This document shows, piece by piece, positions 54,794 to 64,000 of a stretch of 64,000 nucleotides of DNA. The translations under genes were made by a program, and so were the position numbers. The DNA lies in assembly GCA_030538275.1 (NCBI GenBank), contig JAUNUH010000006.1, forward strand, positions 62,001 to 126,000. Reading direction: 5' to 3'. This DNA comes from Flavobacteriaceae bacterium (GTDB lineage: Bacteria; Bacteroidota; Bacteroidia; Flavobacteriales; Weeksellaceae). Within the stretch, counting starts at the first letter, position 1; each line of letters opens with the position of its first letter. The notes under the pieces were generated by a model. It was not told the origin of the DNA and searched no databases. It saw only the letters and a program-made list of their open reading frames with translations.

Positions 54794-55198
54794 TAGATTT
54801 AACATTTATTAAGAGAATGTCATTTTTAAAATGGATTGTATTTTAACTTTTAATCTGAAAAAATACTTTGATTTTTGTTTTAAATGTAATTGAAAGCAGA
54901 ATTTCGAGGATGCAAGTAGAGGTTGTGATGAATTTTTAAAATTTCTTTTATTCTTTTTTCAATAAAAACAATAATAATCGAAAAATCCAATGATCAAGCA
55001 GATTTAGAAGTTTCATTTAATCTGCTTTTATTCAAAAATTTAAATTTAATAAATAAAATTGTTGTAATTCATTGAAAATAAATGTTTTAATTTTAAATTA
55101 TACTAAATTAAATACAACTGAAAATGTAACAAAAACAATTGGAAAAAGCTTGAAAGGCTAATTTTCAAAAACTTTAGGAATTAAAAAGAAAAATTTGG

Positions 55199-55206
55199 TA
55201 CTTTTG
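55199..55206 (+). promoter_or_regulatory. Bacteroidota-type -7 box for the CCG-domain gene
   Basis: TACTTTTG matches TAnnTTTG exactly, 23 bp before the ATG at 55230. The -33 region shows only TTTA. Confidence 0.5.
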
Positions 55207-55229
55207 AACTTCAATGAATTAATAAATTT

Positions 55230-56018
55230 ATGTCTGAATTACATGTAAAAACAATGGCTCAAATGATGGCAGAGGGTAAAAAACCCGAAGTACTATTTTG
55301 GGTGGGCTGTATGGGAAGTTTTGATGATCGTGCCAAGAAAATTACAAGGGCTATGGTAAAAATTCTGAATAAAGTAGGAATTGAGTTTGCGGTTTTGGGT
55401 ACGGAAGAAAGTTGTACAGGTGATCCGGCCAAGCGTGCAGGCAATGAATTTACATTTCAGATGTCGGCAAAAATGAATATCGAATTGCTCAATGGCTACG
55501 AAATTGAGGATATTGTTACGATTTGTCCACATTGTTTCAATACCTTAAAAAATGAATATCCGGGATTGGGTGGATTCTATAACGTGATGCATCATTCACA
55601 ATATTTACAAAAATTAATCGATTCGGGACGCCTGCAAATCGAGGGCAAAACCTTCAAAGGCAAAAAAATCACATTTCATGACCCTTGTTATTTGGGTCGA
55701 GGCAATGATATTTACGAAGCGCCTCGAGAATTAATTATGAAATTGGATGCCGAATTGGTAGAAATGCGCCGAACCAAACATCGAGGTTTGTGCTGTGGCG
55801 CTGGTGGTGCACAGATGTTCAAGGAACCAGAAAAAGGAAATAAAGACATCAATATCGAAAGAACAGAAGAAGCCCTTGAAACCCAAGCAGAGGTTATAGC
55901 TACTGGTTGCCCGTTTTGTATGACCATGATGACCGATGGTGTAAAAGGTAAAAATCGTGAGGGTGACGTGATGGTTCTTGACTTTGCAGAAATGATTGCA
56001 GAGGCCGAAGATTTATAA
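55230..56018 (+). CDS. CCG-domain (Fe-S)-binding oxidoreductase subunit
   Basis: The 262-residue protein contains two cysteine-rich CCG domains of the HdrB/GlpC/LutA type. The first has VGCMGSFDDRA, ESCTGDPAKR and CPHCFNTLKNEYP. The second has FHDPCYLGRGNDIYEAPR, LCCGAGGAQMF and TGCPFCMTMM. These domains ligate Fe-S centres and pass electrons in heterodisulfide reductase- or lactate-oxidase-like complexes. The usual partner, a larger ferredoxin-domain protein, is not adjacent in this window. It stands alone between a promoter and a terminator, so the electron partner is unknown. Confidence 0.88.
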   Translation: MSELHVKTMAQMMAEGKKPEVLFWVGCMGSFDDRAKKITRAMVKILNKVGIEFAVLGTEESCTGDPAKRAGNEFTFQMSAKMNIELLNGYEIEDIVTICPHCFNTLKNEYPGLGGFYNVMHHSQYLQKLIDSGRLQIEGKTFKGKKITFHDPCYLGRGNDIYEAPRELIMKLDAELVEMRRTKHRGLCCGAGGAQMFKEPEKGNKDINIERTEEALETQAEVIATGCPFCMTMMTDGVKGKNREGDVMVLDFAEMIAEAEDL

Positions 56019-56123
56019 AGAAATTTAACCTAATTGAACAGAAAACTATTGGTTTTTGGGATAAATAAGGATAAAATCTAAAAAATTATTTAATATCCAG
56101 AAAACAAATTTACGATATTTTTA

Positions 56124-56170
56124 AAATGATTTTTCTAGTTTGCTATGCAAAATAGAAAAATCATTTTTTT
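56124..56170 (+). terminator. intrinsic terminator after the CCG-domain gene
   Basis: AAATGATTTTTCTA (56124-56137) pairs with TAGAAAAATCATTT (56153-56166), followed by more T. It could also act on convergent transcription from DUF2723. The remaining sequence to 56292 shows nothing else. Confidence 0.75.
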
Positions 56171-56292
56171 ATTTAAACTTAATCTTTGTCAGTCAATAGG
56201 AAATATAGAAACACAAAATTCCTATTTGAAAAGTTTTTAATGATAAACTTTATATAGAATATTTCTATTATAAATCAAGTAATTAACTAATA

Positions 56293-59200
56293 TTATTTCA
56301 ACAATCCCTCCATCTCATCCATGACTTTCACCATCTCGTCAAATTTTCTTTCGGCATAGGCACTATCGATCTCCATAGCATAGGGTAAAATACTTCTTTG
56401 CAGGCTCAAATCGGTTGTAAGTTGGTCGTGATCTGCCTCGGTGAGTCCGCCCCAACCTGTGGCCTTTACTTTGTCTCTCATTCTCAAAATTCGAGTTTCA
56501 ATTGGTTCGTAATATGATTTGAATGCCTCTAGCGCTTGTATAGTATCCTTCTTTTGCTCGAGATAATATTGAATCATTCCCGTGGCAGAAAATTGCTCCT
56601 GCCCTATCAATCGTTGAATATCATTATACACAGACATTCTTTCAACATCGGTAAGAGCGTTGTAATAATTTCTTTCTTCTTGGATTCTTTCATTCAAAAA
56701 GTTTTGCAATTCCTCGGCCTTTTCTTTTTCACCTAAATGTCTATACAGCGGAACAAAACTGAAAAGACTGATGCCTTCTGGATACATTTGAAATGGAATC
56801 ATCTCTTGCGAAAGTGCCATGATTTCAGAAGCTTTTTCCGTTTCGTTTATTTGTAGCAAAGCTTCTGCTGTACGGGCAACTGCGTTACGATAGGTAAGAA
56901 TATTGTTGGTACAAGTTTGATCAAAATAAGCATCTGGATGGTTGAAATTACCCCAACGATAGTTTTTGATTTGTTGATACATTTTCAAAGCGTCGATGCT
57001 GCCACGGTCTCCCATATTGGATCTTTCACTTTTAATCGGAACAAATTTGTACGAAAATCCTTCAAACTGTAAATAATCATTCAAATAGAAAATATTAACA
57101 TCGTCATATAATCCACCACTAGAGAAATAAACGCCTCTGGTCCAGTCATAGTTGGCAAGAAAATCCAACATAAACAATTCATTTTTATAGGCCAGTTGTT
57201 GTCCTTTGAGGTTGATCACAACATTAGGTTGAATTTGGTCATAAAAATCAGGCGACACAATTTTGTGTTTAATGACATTTTCGCGATTCACCGGAACAAT
57301 GATTTTTTTTGTAGGCAAAATATTGTCTATAGCAGCGTTATACGCCATTTGTAATTCTCTTACAATGGCATTTTTTGCAGGATTATTTTTATCAAGAATC
57401 CAGTTCATAGCTTCTTTGGCCGTCATTCCATTGTTGATATAATTCTGAATAGATTGCATGTGTTTGTACAATTCAGGATCTTGCTGTTGTGCATAATTGG
57501 TAATTTGCTGACCCAATTCTTGCGAAATGAGAATGATACCTTCATTAGCGCCCAGCTTGTAATCATCTGGCGTCATTTGCGTTTTGATGGCATCTGCGTT
57601 GTAGGTTTTGCGCTGAACTTGAGAGATGTTCCATGGAGAACCCAAAAGTGTGAAATTAGCCACTTTCACGTCGTCTCTGAATTGTTCCGTTTCCTGAATT
57701 CCCCACAAAGGATAGGTGTCATTGTCTCCATAAACAAACAATATGGAATTCGGATCCAGATTTACCAGATAATTATACGCCAAATCGTGCGCTGCCATAC
57801 GTTCGCTGCGGTCGTGATCATCCCAATTTTGAAAGCCCATGAGTAAAGGGGCGATTAAGCTAAGAGATGCTATAATTAAAGATGATTTTTCTGGTAATTT
57901 TTCTTTTAAAAATGTATAAATAGCCAAAACCGAAAAACCTAGCCATAAGGCAAAAACATAAAAAGAACTTACAACGGCATAATCTCGCTCTCTTGGCTCA
58001 AAAGGTCTAACATTGGTGTATATCAAAATCCCAACACCAGCCAACAGAAATAATGATAAAAGGGCAAACCACCTACCCGGATCTCTTTTAAAATGAAACA
58101 AAAAGCCAATTAATCCCAAGATTAACGGAATTCCAAAATAAACATTTCGAGCTTGATTATCCTTGAATTGTGTGGGTAATTCTGCTTGATTTCCTCCTAT
58201 AAAAGCCTCGTCTATAAAGTTAATTCCTGTTATGGTATTACCTTTGGTCACTTGCATATTTCCTTCAAAATCGTTTTGACGACCCATAAAGTTCCAACCA
58301 AGATATCGCAAATACATATATCCGATTTGGTAATTCAAGAAAAACGAAATATTCTGGCCTAATGTAGGTTTTTTGAATCTTTCTTCTTGTTCACCCGTTG
58401 CGGGATTATATGCCATATATTTTTCTGGTTCGCCCATGATGGCTTTATAATTGTCGATTGCTTGGGGGTTGTACATACGTGCAAATGGTCCAACATGCTC
58501 TGGATTATAGACATACTGCGTTCTACGTCCCACCACCTCATACACTCCTCTTCTTTCATTTTTTTTATAAACCGGGCCGTTATCCTTCATTTTATAACGT
58601 CCATCAGCTTCGGTAAGAACGCCATTTGGATCGATATGAGCTGTGTATAAAGGTCCGCTAAAAACAGGCCAATCACCATATTGCTCACGGTTGAAATAAT
58701 CTAGTAATCCAATGGCATCATCTGGATCGTTCAGATTCATATGCGGATTGGCATTGGCACGAATAGGAATTACCAACCAAGCACTGAAGCCTATAAGCAT
58801 AAACATGGTTGCCAAAATAAAAGTATTCACAGTTTGCAAACCTTTTTGGCGTGTATATTTTAATCCAAAAAAGAAAATAAGCGCAAGCAATAAAACAGCT
58901 ACAGCAAATCCAGAATTAAATGGTAAATGCAGTTCATTTACCATAAAAACTTCTAATTTTCCGATAAATGCCATCGTATAAGAGAAAACGATTTTAAAAA
59001 CAAATATGAAAATTAACAATGTTATAGCATTGGCAATGGCAAAGGACTTCCACGAAAAGTCAAAATGTCTGAAATAATATAAGTAACACACCGCTGGAAC
59101 TACAAGTATCGCCATCAAATGCACACCTGTAGATAATCCTACCAATAAAGCTATCAATACCAACCAGCGATTTTCGCGATAATTTCCGGCATCGTTTTCC

Positions 59201-59706
59201 CATTTACAAGCCAGCCACAACATGAGCGCAGTGAACATAGAAGCCATGGCATACACCTCACCCTCAACGGCAGAAAACCAAAACGAGTCTGAAAACATAA
59301 AAGCAGCTGAGCCCACAACGCCAGCCAATAAAATAACCCATTGCGTTGTTGTAGAAAGCTCTTTTTTATCTGATTTTGAATTATGTAATTGTAAAATTCT
59401 TTGTGAAAAATGCGTGATAGTCCAAAAAAGAAATAAAATCGTAAATGCACTGCAAATGGCAGACAATGCATTGATGGCTACACTGTACAGACTCCCATCA
59501 CCCATAGCCAGCCCAGACCAAACAGCACCTATCAGTTGAAAAGTAGCTGCACCAGGTGCGTGCGTTACGCCCAATTTGGCCGAAGAAACAATATATTCTC
59601 CTGCGTCCCAAAAACTAAGTTCGCGCTCCATGGTGAGTAAATAAACCAGAGCGGCAATTGCACACATTACCCAACCGATAATATTGTTCAACCTTTTATA
59701 ATCCAT
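56293..59706 (-). CDS. DUF2723 (GT117-type) polytopic membrane protein
   Basis: The 1137-residue protein has a hydrophobic N-terminal half with about a dozen helices. The DUF2723 signature lies near the start (SFWDAGEYIVSSAKLGVTHAPG): the acidic WDAGE is reminiscent of the catalytic loop of membrane glycosyltransferases using lipid-linked sugars. The C-terminal ~500 residues are soluble and TPR-like towards the end (FQMYPEGISLFSFVPLYRHL, EKEKAEELQNFL). The family is assigned to GT117 and seen mainly in Bacteroidota. Sugar transfer to proteins or lipids at the membrane is the likely role, but the substrate is not established. Confidence 0.88.
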   Translation of the reverse strand: MDYKRLNNIIGWVMCAIAALVYLLTMERELSFWDAGEYIVSSAKLGVTHAPGAATFQLIGAVWSGLAMGDGSLYSVAINALSAICSAFTILFLFWTITHFSQRILQLHNSKSDKKELSTTTQWVILLAGVVGSAAFMFSDSFWFSAVEGEVYAMASMFTALMLWLACKWENDAGNYRENRWLVLIALLVGLSTGVHLMAILVVPAVCYLYYFRHFDFSWKSFAIANAITLLIFIFVFKIVFSYTMAFIGKLEVFMVNELHLPFNSGFAVAVLLLALIFFFGLKYTRQKGLQTVNTFILATMFMLIGFSAWLVIPIRANANPHMNLNDPDDAIGLLDYFNREQYGDWPVFSGPLYTAHIDPNGVLTEADGRYKMKDNGPVYKKNERRGVYEVVGRRTQYVYNPEHVGPFARMYNPQAIDNYKAIMGEPEKYMAYNPATGEQEERFKKPTLGQNISFFLNYQIGYMYLRYLGWNFMGRQNDFEGNMQVTKGNTITGINFIDEAFIGGNQAELPTQFKDNQARNVYFGIPLILGLIGFLFHFKRDPGRWFALLSLFLLAGVGILIYTNVRPFEPRERDYAVVSSFYVFALWLGFSVLAIYTFLKEKLPEKSSLIIASLSLIAPLLMGFQNWDDHDRSERMAAHDLAYNYLVNLDPNSILFVYGDNDTYPLWGIQETEQFRDDVKVANFTLLGSPWNISQVQRKTYNADAIKTQMTPDDYKLGANEGIILISQELGQQITNYAQQQDPELYKHMQSIQNYINNGMTAKEAMNWILDKNNPAKNAIVRELQMAYNAAIDNILPTKKIIVPVNRENVIKHKIVSPDFYDQIQPNVVINLKGQQLAYKNELFMLDFLANYDWTRGVYFSSGGLYDDVNIFYLNDYLQFEGFSYKFVPIKSERSNMGDRGSIDALKMYQQIKNYRWGNFNHPDAYFDQTCTNNILTYRNAVARTAEALLQINETEKASEIMALSQEMIPFQMYPEGISLFSFVPLYRHLGEKEKAEELQNFLNERIQEERNYYNALTDVERMSVYNDIQRLIGQEQFSATGMIQYYLEQKKDTIQALEAFKSYYEPIETRILRMRDKVKATGWGGLTEADHDQLTTDLSLQRSILPYAMEIDSAYAERKFDEMVKVMDEMEGLLK

Positions 59707-59994
59707 ACATTGATTTTACTTTGCGAAAATAAGATTTTATTTTTCTTTAAACTCTTAATTAAAATTTAAATGATTTCTGAAAGCATAAGAAAAAATATTA
59801 TGAACCCAATTTGTTCATAAAAAATTCATTTAGCCCCTATTAAATTTTCATTCTTTAATATAAAATTAATTTTGAATTATTGAATTAATTATTGAAAATC
59901 AACGAGTTATATTTGAAACGATTCAAATACTCGAATCTGAAGGTAATTTTACTTTAGCGTTAATAGATGCCAAAAATCAAAGTTTTACTTGAAA

Positions 59995-60432
59995 TTATTG
60001 TATTTTTTTGTGAGTACTTACGGCAATTCTATTCCATGCATTAATTGTGACAACCGCCATGATGATTTGCGCGATATAATTTTCATCAAATATAGCTAAA
60101 GCTTTGGTGTATGTTTCATCACTTAAACCCTTGTTGCTAATCAATGTAACTTCTTCGGTAATAGCTAAAATTACTCGTTCTTCTTCTGTAAACAATTCTG
60201 TTTCTCTCCAAGCATTCAGCAAAAAAATACGTTGAGTAGTTTCGCCCAATTTTATGGCGTCTGCCGTGTGCATATTAATACAAAAGGCACAAGCGTTGAT
60301 TTGTGAAGCACGAATTTTGATAAGTTCTATATGAATTTTGGATAAATCTGAATTTTGTAAATAATTTTCTAAAGCAAACATCGCTTGATACGCTTTAGGT
60401 TCCAGTTTTTGAATATCAATTCTATTTTCCAT
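59995..60432 (-). CDS. AhpD-like carboxymuconolactone decarboxylase family protein
   Basis: The 145-residue product (start at MENRID, 60432; an upstream ATG at 60477 adds an unlikely basic leader) is a small all-helical CMD-fold protein. Its redox motif is Cys48-x-x-Cys51-x3-His55 (CAFCINMH), the AhpD-type dithiol with its histidine. Members act as alkylhydroperoxidase-like reductants or oxidative-stress proteins. No ahpC is adjacent. It stands alone, in AT-rich surroundings, about 150 bp from trxB. Confidence 0.88.
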   Translation of the reverse strand: MENRIDIQKLEPKAYQAMFALENYLQNSDLSKIHIELIKIRASQINACAFCINMHTADAIKLGETTQRIFLLNAWRETELFTEEERVILAITEEVTLISNKGLSDETYTKALAIFDENYIAQIIMAVVTINAWNRIAVSTHKKIQ

Positions 60433-60627
60433 TGTATTTTTTGGTTTTTTGAATAAAGGATTAGAGACTTTAAACAAGTTTCTAAAATTTGTTTAGACCT
60501 ATTTTAAAAGGCGTAATTCATTTTGTTAAAAAAAAAATTCAATTCACAAATCGCCAAAACGGTTGTGAAATCAATTCATTAAAAATTTTTAAAATTTATA
60601 AATAAATATTTTATTTATAAATTTAAA

Positions 60628-61569
60628 TTATTGTAATTCAATCAAATACCTCTCCGCATCTAAAGCCGCCATGCAACCACTTCCAGCTGCCGTAACCGCT
60701 TGTCTATAAATATTATCCTGACAATCACCTGCCGCAAAAACCCCTGGAATATCTGTTTTGGCAGAATCTGGATGCGTCATTAAATAGCCGGTTTCGTCCA
60801 TTTTTAATTTTCCAACAAATAAATCTGTATTGGGTTTGTGACCAATAGCTATGAAAACGCCATCCACCTCAATTTCTTTGGTTTCCATCGTCTGATTATT
60901 GATAATTTGTGCTTTTTCCACTACTTTATTACCCATAATTCCTTGTAACTCATGATGAAACAACACTTCGATATTGGGTGTATTCATTACTCTTTGCGCC
61001 ATGATATTGGAAGCGCGGAATTCGTTTTTTCTTACCAACAAATAAACTTTTGAGCATAATTTGGCTAAATAAGTAGCTTCTTCTGCGGCTGTATCACCTC
61101 CGCCAACCACTGCTACAGGCCTACCTTTGTAGAAAAACCCATCACAAGTAGCGCAAGCAGATACACCACTACCCATATATTTTTTCTCGTCATCCAATCC
61201 CAAATATTTGGCTGAAGCACCTGTAGATATGATGACGGTTTTGGTTAAAAACTCCTCACCATTCATCGTTTTTATTTGATGAATTCCGCCAGGTTTTTCA
61301 TCAAAAATCACTTCCGTTACCATATCCATTATTACTTGGGTTCCGAATCTTTCGGCTTGTTTTTGAAAATCCATCATCATTTCTGGTCCCATTATCCCAT
61401 CAGGATAGCCCGGGTAATTCTCTACATCTGTAGTTGTTGTCAATTGTCCGCCAGGTTCCATTCCTGTAATTATTATAGGTTTCATATCTGCACGTGCTGC
61501 ATAAATCGCTGCTGTATAGCCTGCTGGTCCAGAACCAATAATAATCGTCTCATGTATTTTTTCAGCCAT
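60628..61569 (-). CDS. trxB: thioredoxin reductase
   Basis: The 313-residue flavoprotein transfers electrons from NADPH to thioredoxin. It has FAD-binding IGSGPAGYTAA at 11-21, the redox pair Cys139/Cys142 (ACATCDGFFY), the NADPH loop VGGGDTAAEEATYLA, and the C-terminal FAD contact FAAGDCQDNIYRQA. Length is typical of low-molecular-weight bacterial enzymes. I use the ATG at 61569; an in-frame ATG at 61656 would add 29 residues with no family counterpart. It is divergent from the acpH-like gene. Confidence 0.96.
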   Translation of the reverse strand: MAEKIHETIIIGSGPAGYTAAIYAARADMKPIIITGMEPGGQLTTTTDVENYPGYPDGIMGPEMMMDFQKQAERFGTQVIMDMVTEVIFDEKPGGIHQIKTMNGEEFLTKTVIISTGASAKYLGLDDEKKYMGSGVSACATCDGFFYKGRPVAVVGGGDTAAEEATYLAKLCSKVYLLVRKNEFRASNIMAQRVMNTPNIEVLFHHELQGIMGNKVVEKAQIINNQTMETKEIEVDGVFIAIGHKPNTDLFVGKLKMDETGYLMTHPDSAKTDIPGVFAAGDCQDNIYRQAVTAAGSGCMAALDAERYLIELQ

Positions 61570-61754
61570 CTCAAAATTTTTAAGTTGCAAAAATAGGTAT
61601 TTTTTAACTGATTCAAGGCAATTCGAATTGTTGTCTGGTCTAAAACCTAAATACAATCAATGAAATTTTAAATCAATGTAGGACTAAGAATGATTGGAAA
61701 ATCCCGTAACTTTTATAGTATAGGAATTATAAACTATATTCGTAAATTTACCCT

Positions 61755-62354
61755 ATGAATCTTGTTTTGCATCAACTTCTTTCTTTTCGTAATCCGCAAT
61801 GGCAGATTGGAAACCATTTGGGAGAAGTAATAAAAGGCAAACAGTTTTTACAATTTGAGCCACAGATTCAAAAGGGCATTCTGCTACACAGATTTATTGA
61901 TACTTTTTCTGATTCACATGCAAGTGTAAAAAGCAGTTCAGCACATCTTCATTTCAATCACTCAAAATTTTCGCCGATAATTATTGATGTATATTATGAT
62001 TTTTTATTAATTAAAAATTGGGAAAGCTTTACACAACAGAGTTTTACGGAATTCAAACTTGAATGTTACCGATTGTTATTGGAAAATATGGATTTATTTC
62101 CAGAAAAACTTCAACGATTCACGCATGCTATGGTAGAATATGATTGGTTTGAATCTTATGGAAATTATGAAGGATTAGAAAAAATCTTGAGTAATATGAG
62201 TAGGCGTACCAAGTTTCAGAATAATATGCACTGGGCTGTGAAGGATTTATACTTGAACGAAGCCAAGTTTGAGCTTGATTTTATGCTTTTTTTTCCAGAA
62301 TTAATCGAAAAGGTATGTATGTTTTTGGAAATTCCTGGGGATTCTTTGGTTTAA
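61755..62354 (+). CDS. acyl carrier protein phosphodiesterase-like protein (AcpH family)
   Basis: The 199-residue helical protein matches the AcpH/DUF479 pattern: an N-terminal IGNHLGEVIKGK, then the HD-like GILLHRFIDTFSDSH, and IIIDVYYDFLLIKNW. The His and Asp residues in these blocks are the expected metal ligands. AcpH removes the 4'-phosphopantetheine arm from acyl carrier protein. Bacteroidota members are often annotated this way without direct proof of activity. It precedes recG by about 30 bp on the same strand and may be co-transcribed. Confidence 0.82.
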   Translation: MNLVLHQLLSFRNPQWQIGNHLGEVIKGKQFLQFEPQIQKGILLHRFIDTFSDSHASVKSSSAHLHFNHSKFSPIIIDVYYDFLLIKNWESFTQQSFTEFKLECYRLLLENMDLFPEKLQRFTHAMVEYDWFESYGNYEGLEKILSNMSRRTKFQNNMHWAVKDLYLNEAKFELDFMLFFPELIEKVCMFLEIPGDSLV

Positions 62355-62384
62355 AATTTCTTTATCCGAAGTTAGTTTTTAAAT

Positions 62385-64000
62385 TTGAGCATATCAAAAA
62401 TTGAACTCCAAAATAAGTTGAATCCCCTACTTACACCCATAGAATATTTGAAAGGCGTCGGCCCACAGCGTGCAGAGGTTTTGAAATCTGAATTGGGTAT
62501 TTTCAATTTTCGTGATTTATTGTATCATTTCCCATTCCGATATGTAAATCGCTCAGAATATTTTCGAATTTCTGATATTTCGTCGAATATAGCCGAAATT
62601 CAAATCAAGGGAAAAATGGTTTCGCTCAAGGAAATAGGAGAAAATCGAAAAAAAAGATTGATTGCTCAATTCCAAGACGAAACAGGTAGCGCAGAACTTA
62701 TTTGGTTCAGAAGCACATCTTGGCAAGTCGAAAAATTCAAAGCTCTGTTGCACAAACCGATTACAATCTATGGAAAACCGAGTTTTTTTAATGGTAATAT
62801 AAGCTTCACCCATCCCGAAATTGAAGAAGAAGACAGCCAAAAATCAAATTTTGGATTATTACCTGTTTATCCTAATTCAGAAAAAGTTCTGAAAAAAGGC
62901 GTCAATAACAGAGTTTTTCAGGCTTTGCAACTGGAAATGAGGCAACAGATTCAAAATTATATCAAAGAAAATTTATCGGATGAGCTTAGAAAAAAATACG
63001 ATCTGATTTCGCGTAAGGATGCTTTTTTACAAATTCATTTTCCCGATTCTATAGAAAATTTACAATCTGCAGCCAATCGGCTTAAGTTTGAGGAATTTTT
63101 CTTTTTACATCTATCCTTGCTTTCAAAAAAGATAAATGATAATAAAAAATTCAAATCAAATCCATTCCCAAATGTGGGCAAATATTTTAATTCATTTTAT
63201 TCAAATCATTTATCCTTTGAATTGACTGATGCTCAAAAAAGAGTAATCAAGGAAATCAGAAACGATTTGGGGAAAGAAGCCCAAATGAACCGCCTGTTAC
63301 AAGGAGATGTAGGCAGTGGAAAGACCATAGTGGCGTTTTTTTCTATGCTGATTGCTGCAGACAACAATTTTCAATCGTTGATGATGGCACCTACCGAAAT
63401 ATTGGCTCAACAACATTATAACGGACTGAAACAAGAAGCCGATAAAATAGGCTTAAAAATTTCTATTCTTACAGGTTCTACCACCAAATCTGAAAGGAAA
63501 ATTATACATGAAGAACTCGAATCTGGAAAAATTGATATTCTGGTAGGTACACATGCGCTGATTGAAGATAAGGTAACTTTCAAAAATTTGGGCTTGGCGG
63601 TAATTGATGAGCAACATAGATTTGGCGTGGCGCAAAGAGCCAAATTATGGAAAAAAGGCAGTAAACCGCCGCATATTTTGATTATGACTGCCACACCCAT
63701 TCCGCGCACATTGGCCATGACGCTCTATGGCGACTTGGATGCGTCTATATTGGATGAATTGCCCAAAGGTCGAAAACCTATCGTCACGGTGCACAGAAAA
63801 GACAAAGACCGATTAACGATTTTTAAATTTATGAAAGATGAAATCGCAAAAGGCAGACAAGTTTACGTGGTATATCCTCTTATAGAAGAATCAGAAAAAC
63901 TGGATTACAAAGATTTGATGGATGGCTACGAGAGCATCAGCAGATATTTTCCACTTCCGCAATATGCTGTAAGTATTGTTCATGGCCAAATGAAATCTGC
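62385..64000 (+). CDS. recG: ATP-dependent DNA helicase RecG (partial, C-terminus beyond window)
   Basis: The first ~538 codons of RecG are present. The wedge/OB region opens with LLTPIEYLKGVGPQRAEVL. Superfamily 2 helicase motifs follow: Walker A LLQGDVGSGKTIVA, LMMAPTEILAQQH, GTHALIEDKV, the DEAD-like box DEQHRFG, and TATPIPRTLAMT. RecG remodels stalled replication forks and branched DNA. No ATG exists between the upstream in-frame stop (62373) and the conserved start region. I therefore place the start at TTG 62385, which gives SISKIELQNKLNPLL. The frame is open to the right edge. Confidence 0.94.
   Translation, partial: MSISKIELQNKLNPLLTPIEYLKGVGPQRAEVLKSELGIFNFRDLLYHFPFRYVNRSEYFRISDISSNIAEIQIKGKMVSLKEIGENRKKRLIAQFQDETGSAELIWFRSTSWQVEKFKALLHKPITIYGKPSFFNGNISFTHPEIEEEDSQKSNFGLLPVYPNSEKVLKKGVNNRVFQALQLEMRQQIQNYIKENLSDELRKKYDLISRKDAFLQIHFPDSIENLQSAANRLKFEEFFFLHLSLLSKKINDNKKFKSNPFPNVGKYFNSFYSNHLSFELTDAQKRVIKEIRNDLGKEAQMNRLLQGDVGSGKTIVAFFSMLIAADNNFQSLMMAPTEILAQQHYNGLKQEADKIGLKISILTGSTTKSERKIIHEELESGKIDILVGTHALIEDKVTFKNLGLAVIDEQHRFGVAQRAKLWKKGSKPPHILIMTATPIPRTLAMTLYGDLDASILDELPKGRKPIVTVHRKDKDRLTIFKFMKDEIAKGRQVYVVYPLIEESEKLDYKDLMDGYESISRYFPLPQYAVSIVHGQMKS

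Larger units (their letters stand above)
54758..55229. other. divergent AT-rich intergenic region
   Basis: This 472-bp gap separates hppA (minus) from the CCG-domain gene (plus). I see promoter elements at each end, described separately, and no gene, RNA or repeat in the middle, which is very AT-rich. Confidence 0.6.

Overview
The window looks like chromosome of a Flavobacteriales bacterium, probably near Weeksellaceae/Chryseobacterium. It is AT-rich, and several genes are preceded by the Bacteroidota promoter signal (TTG, about 19 bp, TAnnTTTG). Taxon-typical genes include CBM20-MalQ, fused CcsBA, BshB1 and YpdA of bacillithiol metabolism, a DUF2723/GT117 membrane protein, and a two-component-propeller histidine kinase paired with a LytTR regulator. 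I see no insertion sequences, phage genes, CRISPR array or rRNA.

Layout. 1-736: N-terminal part of malQ on the minus strand, running off the left edge. 922-6637: a compact plus-strand cluster ftsK, lolA-like, lptF/G-like, ribB. 6860-7700: two small membrane proteins of unknown function. 7797-30815: the accessory region, about 23 kb of co-oriented, closely spaced genes for exported hydrolases. It holds six tandem prolyl-oligopeptidase (S9A) paralogues, an M28 aminopeptidase, four S33-like alpha/beta hydrolases, a truncated seventh S9 5' end, an S15/CocE-type peptidase, and an unusual EreA/ChaN-like protein with a degenerate zincin-like tail. 30851-31832: two broken genes (an S9 propeller and a PepSY-like C-terminus). 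32014-35851 (minus): LytTR regulator and sensor kinase. 36023-36167: a GC-rich palindromic element. From 36337 to the end are mostly housekeeping genes: lpd, clpB, DUF2147, tRNA-Arg, ypdA, pabA/trpG, an M1 peptidase, a nucleoid-associated protein, tRNA-His, bshB1, a glutathione peroxidase-like lipoprotein, ccsBA, a pyrophosphatase fused to an OmpA-like domain, a CCG-domain Fe-S protein, DUF2723, an AhpD-like protein, trxB, an ACP-phosphodiesterase-like protein, and the first ~540 codons of recG.

The peptidase island is the most distinctive region. Nearly all its intact products carry signal peptides, and most belong to families linked to proline-containing peptides (S9A, S33-like, S15) or general aminopeptidases (M28). 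The simplest reading is a periplasmic or secreted peptide-digestion module. The six S9 genes share near-identical 5' ends and similar 3' ends but divergent middles. They are separated by a palindromic element that comes as a half or a full unit, giving gaps of 47, 64, 47, 64 and 65 bp. That pattern suggests expansion by recombination through the shared junctions. Two paralogues have altered serine-nucleophile motifs. Other points worth attention are the pyrophosphatase-OmpA fusion, a RibB whose GTP cyclohydrolase II domain has lost its zinc cysteines, and the REP-like elements at 36.0-36.2 kb and 51.7-52.0 kb. All family assignments come from reading motifs by eye; no database search was run.
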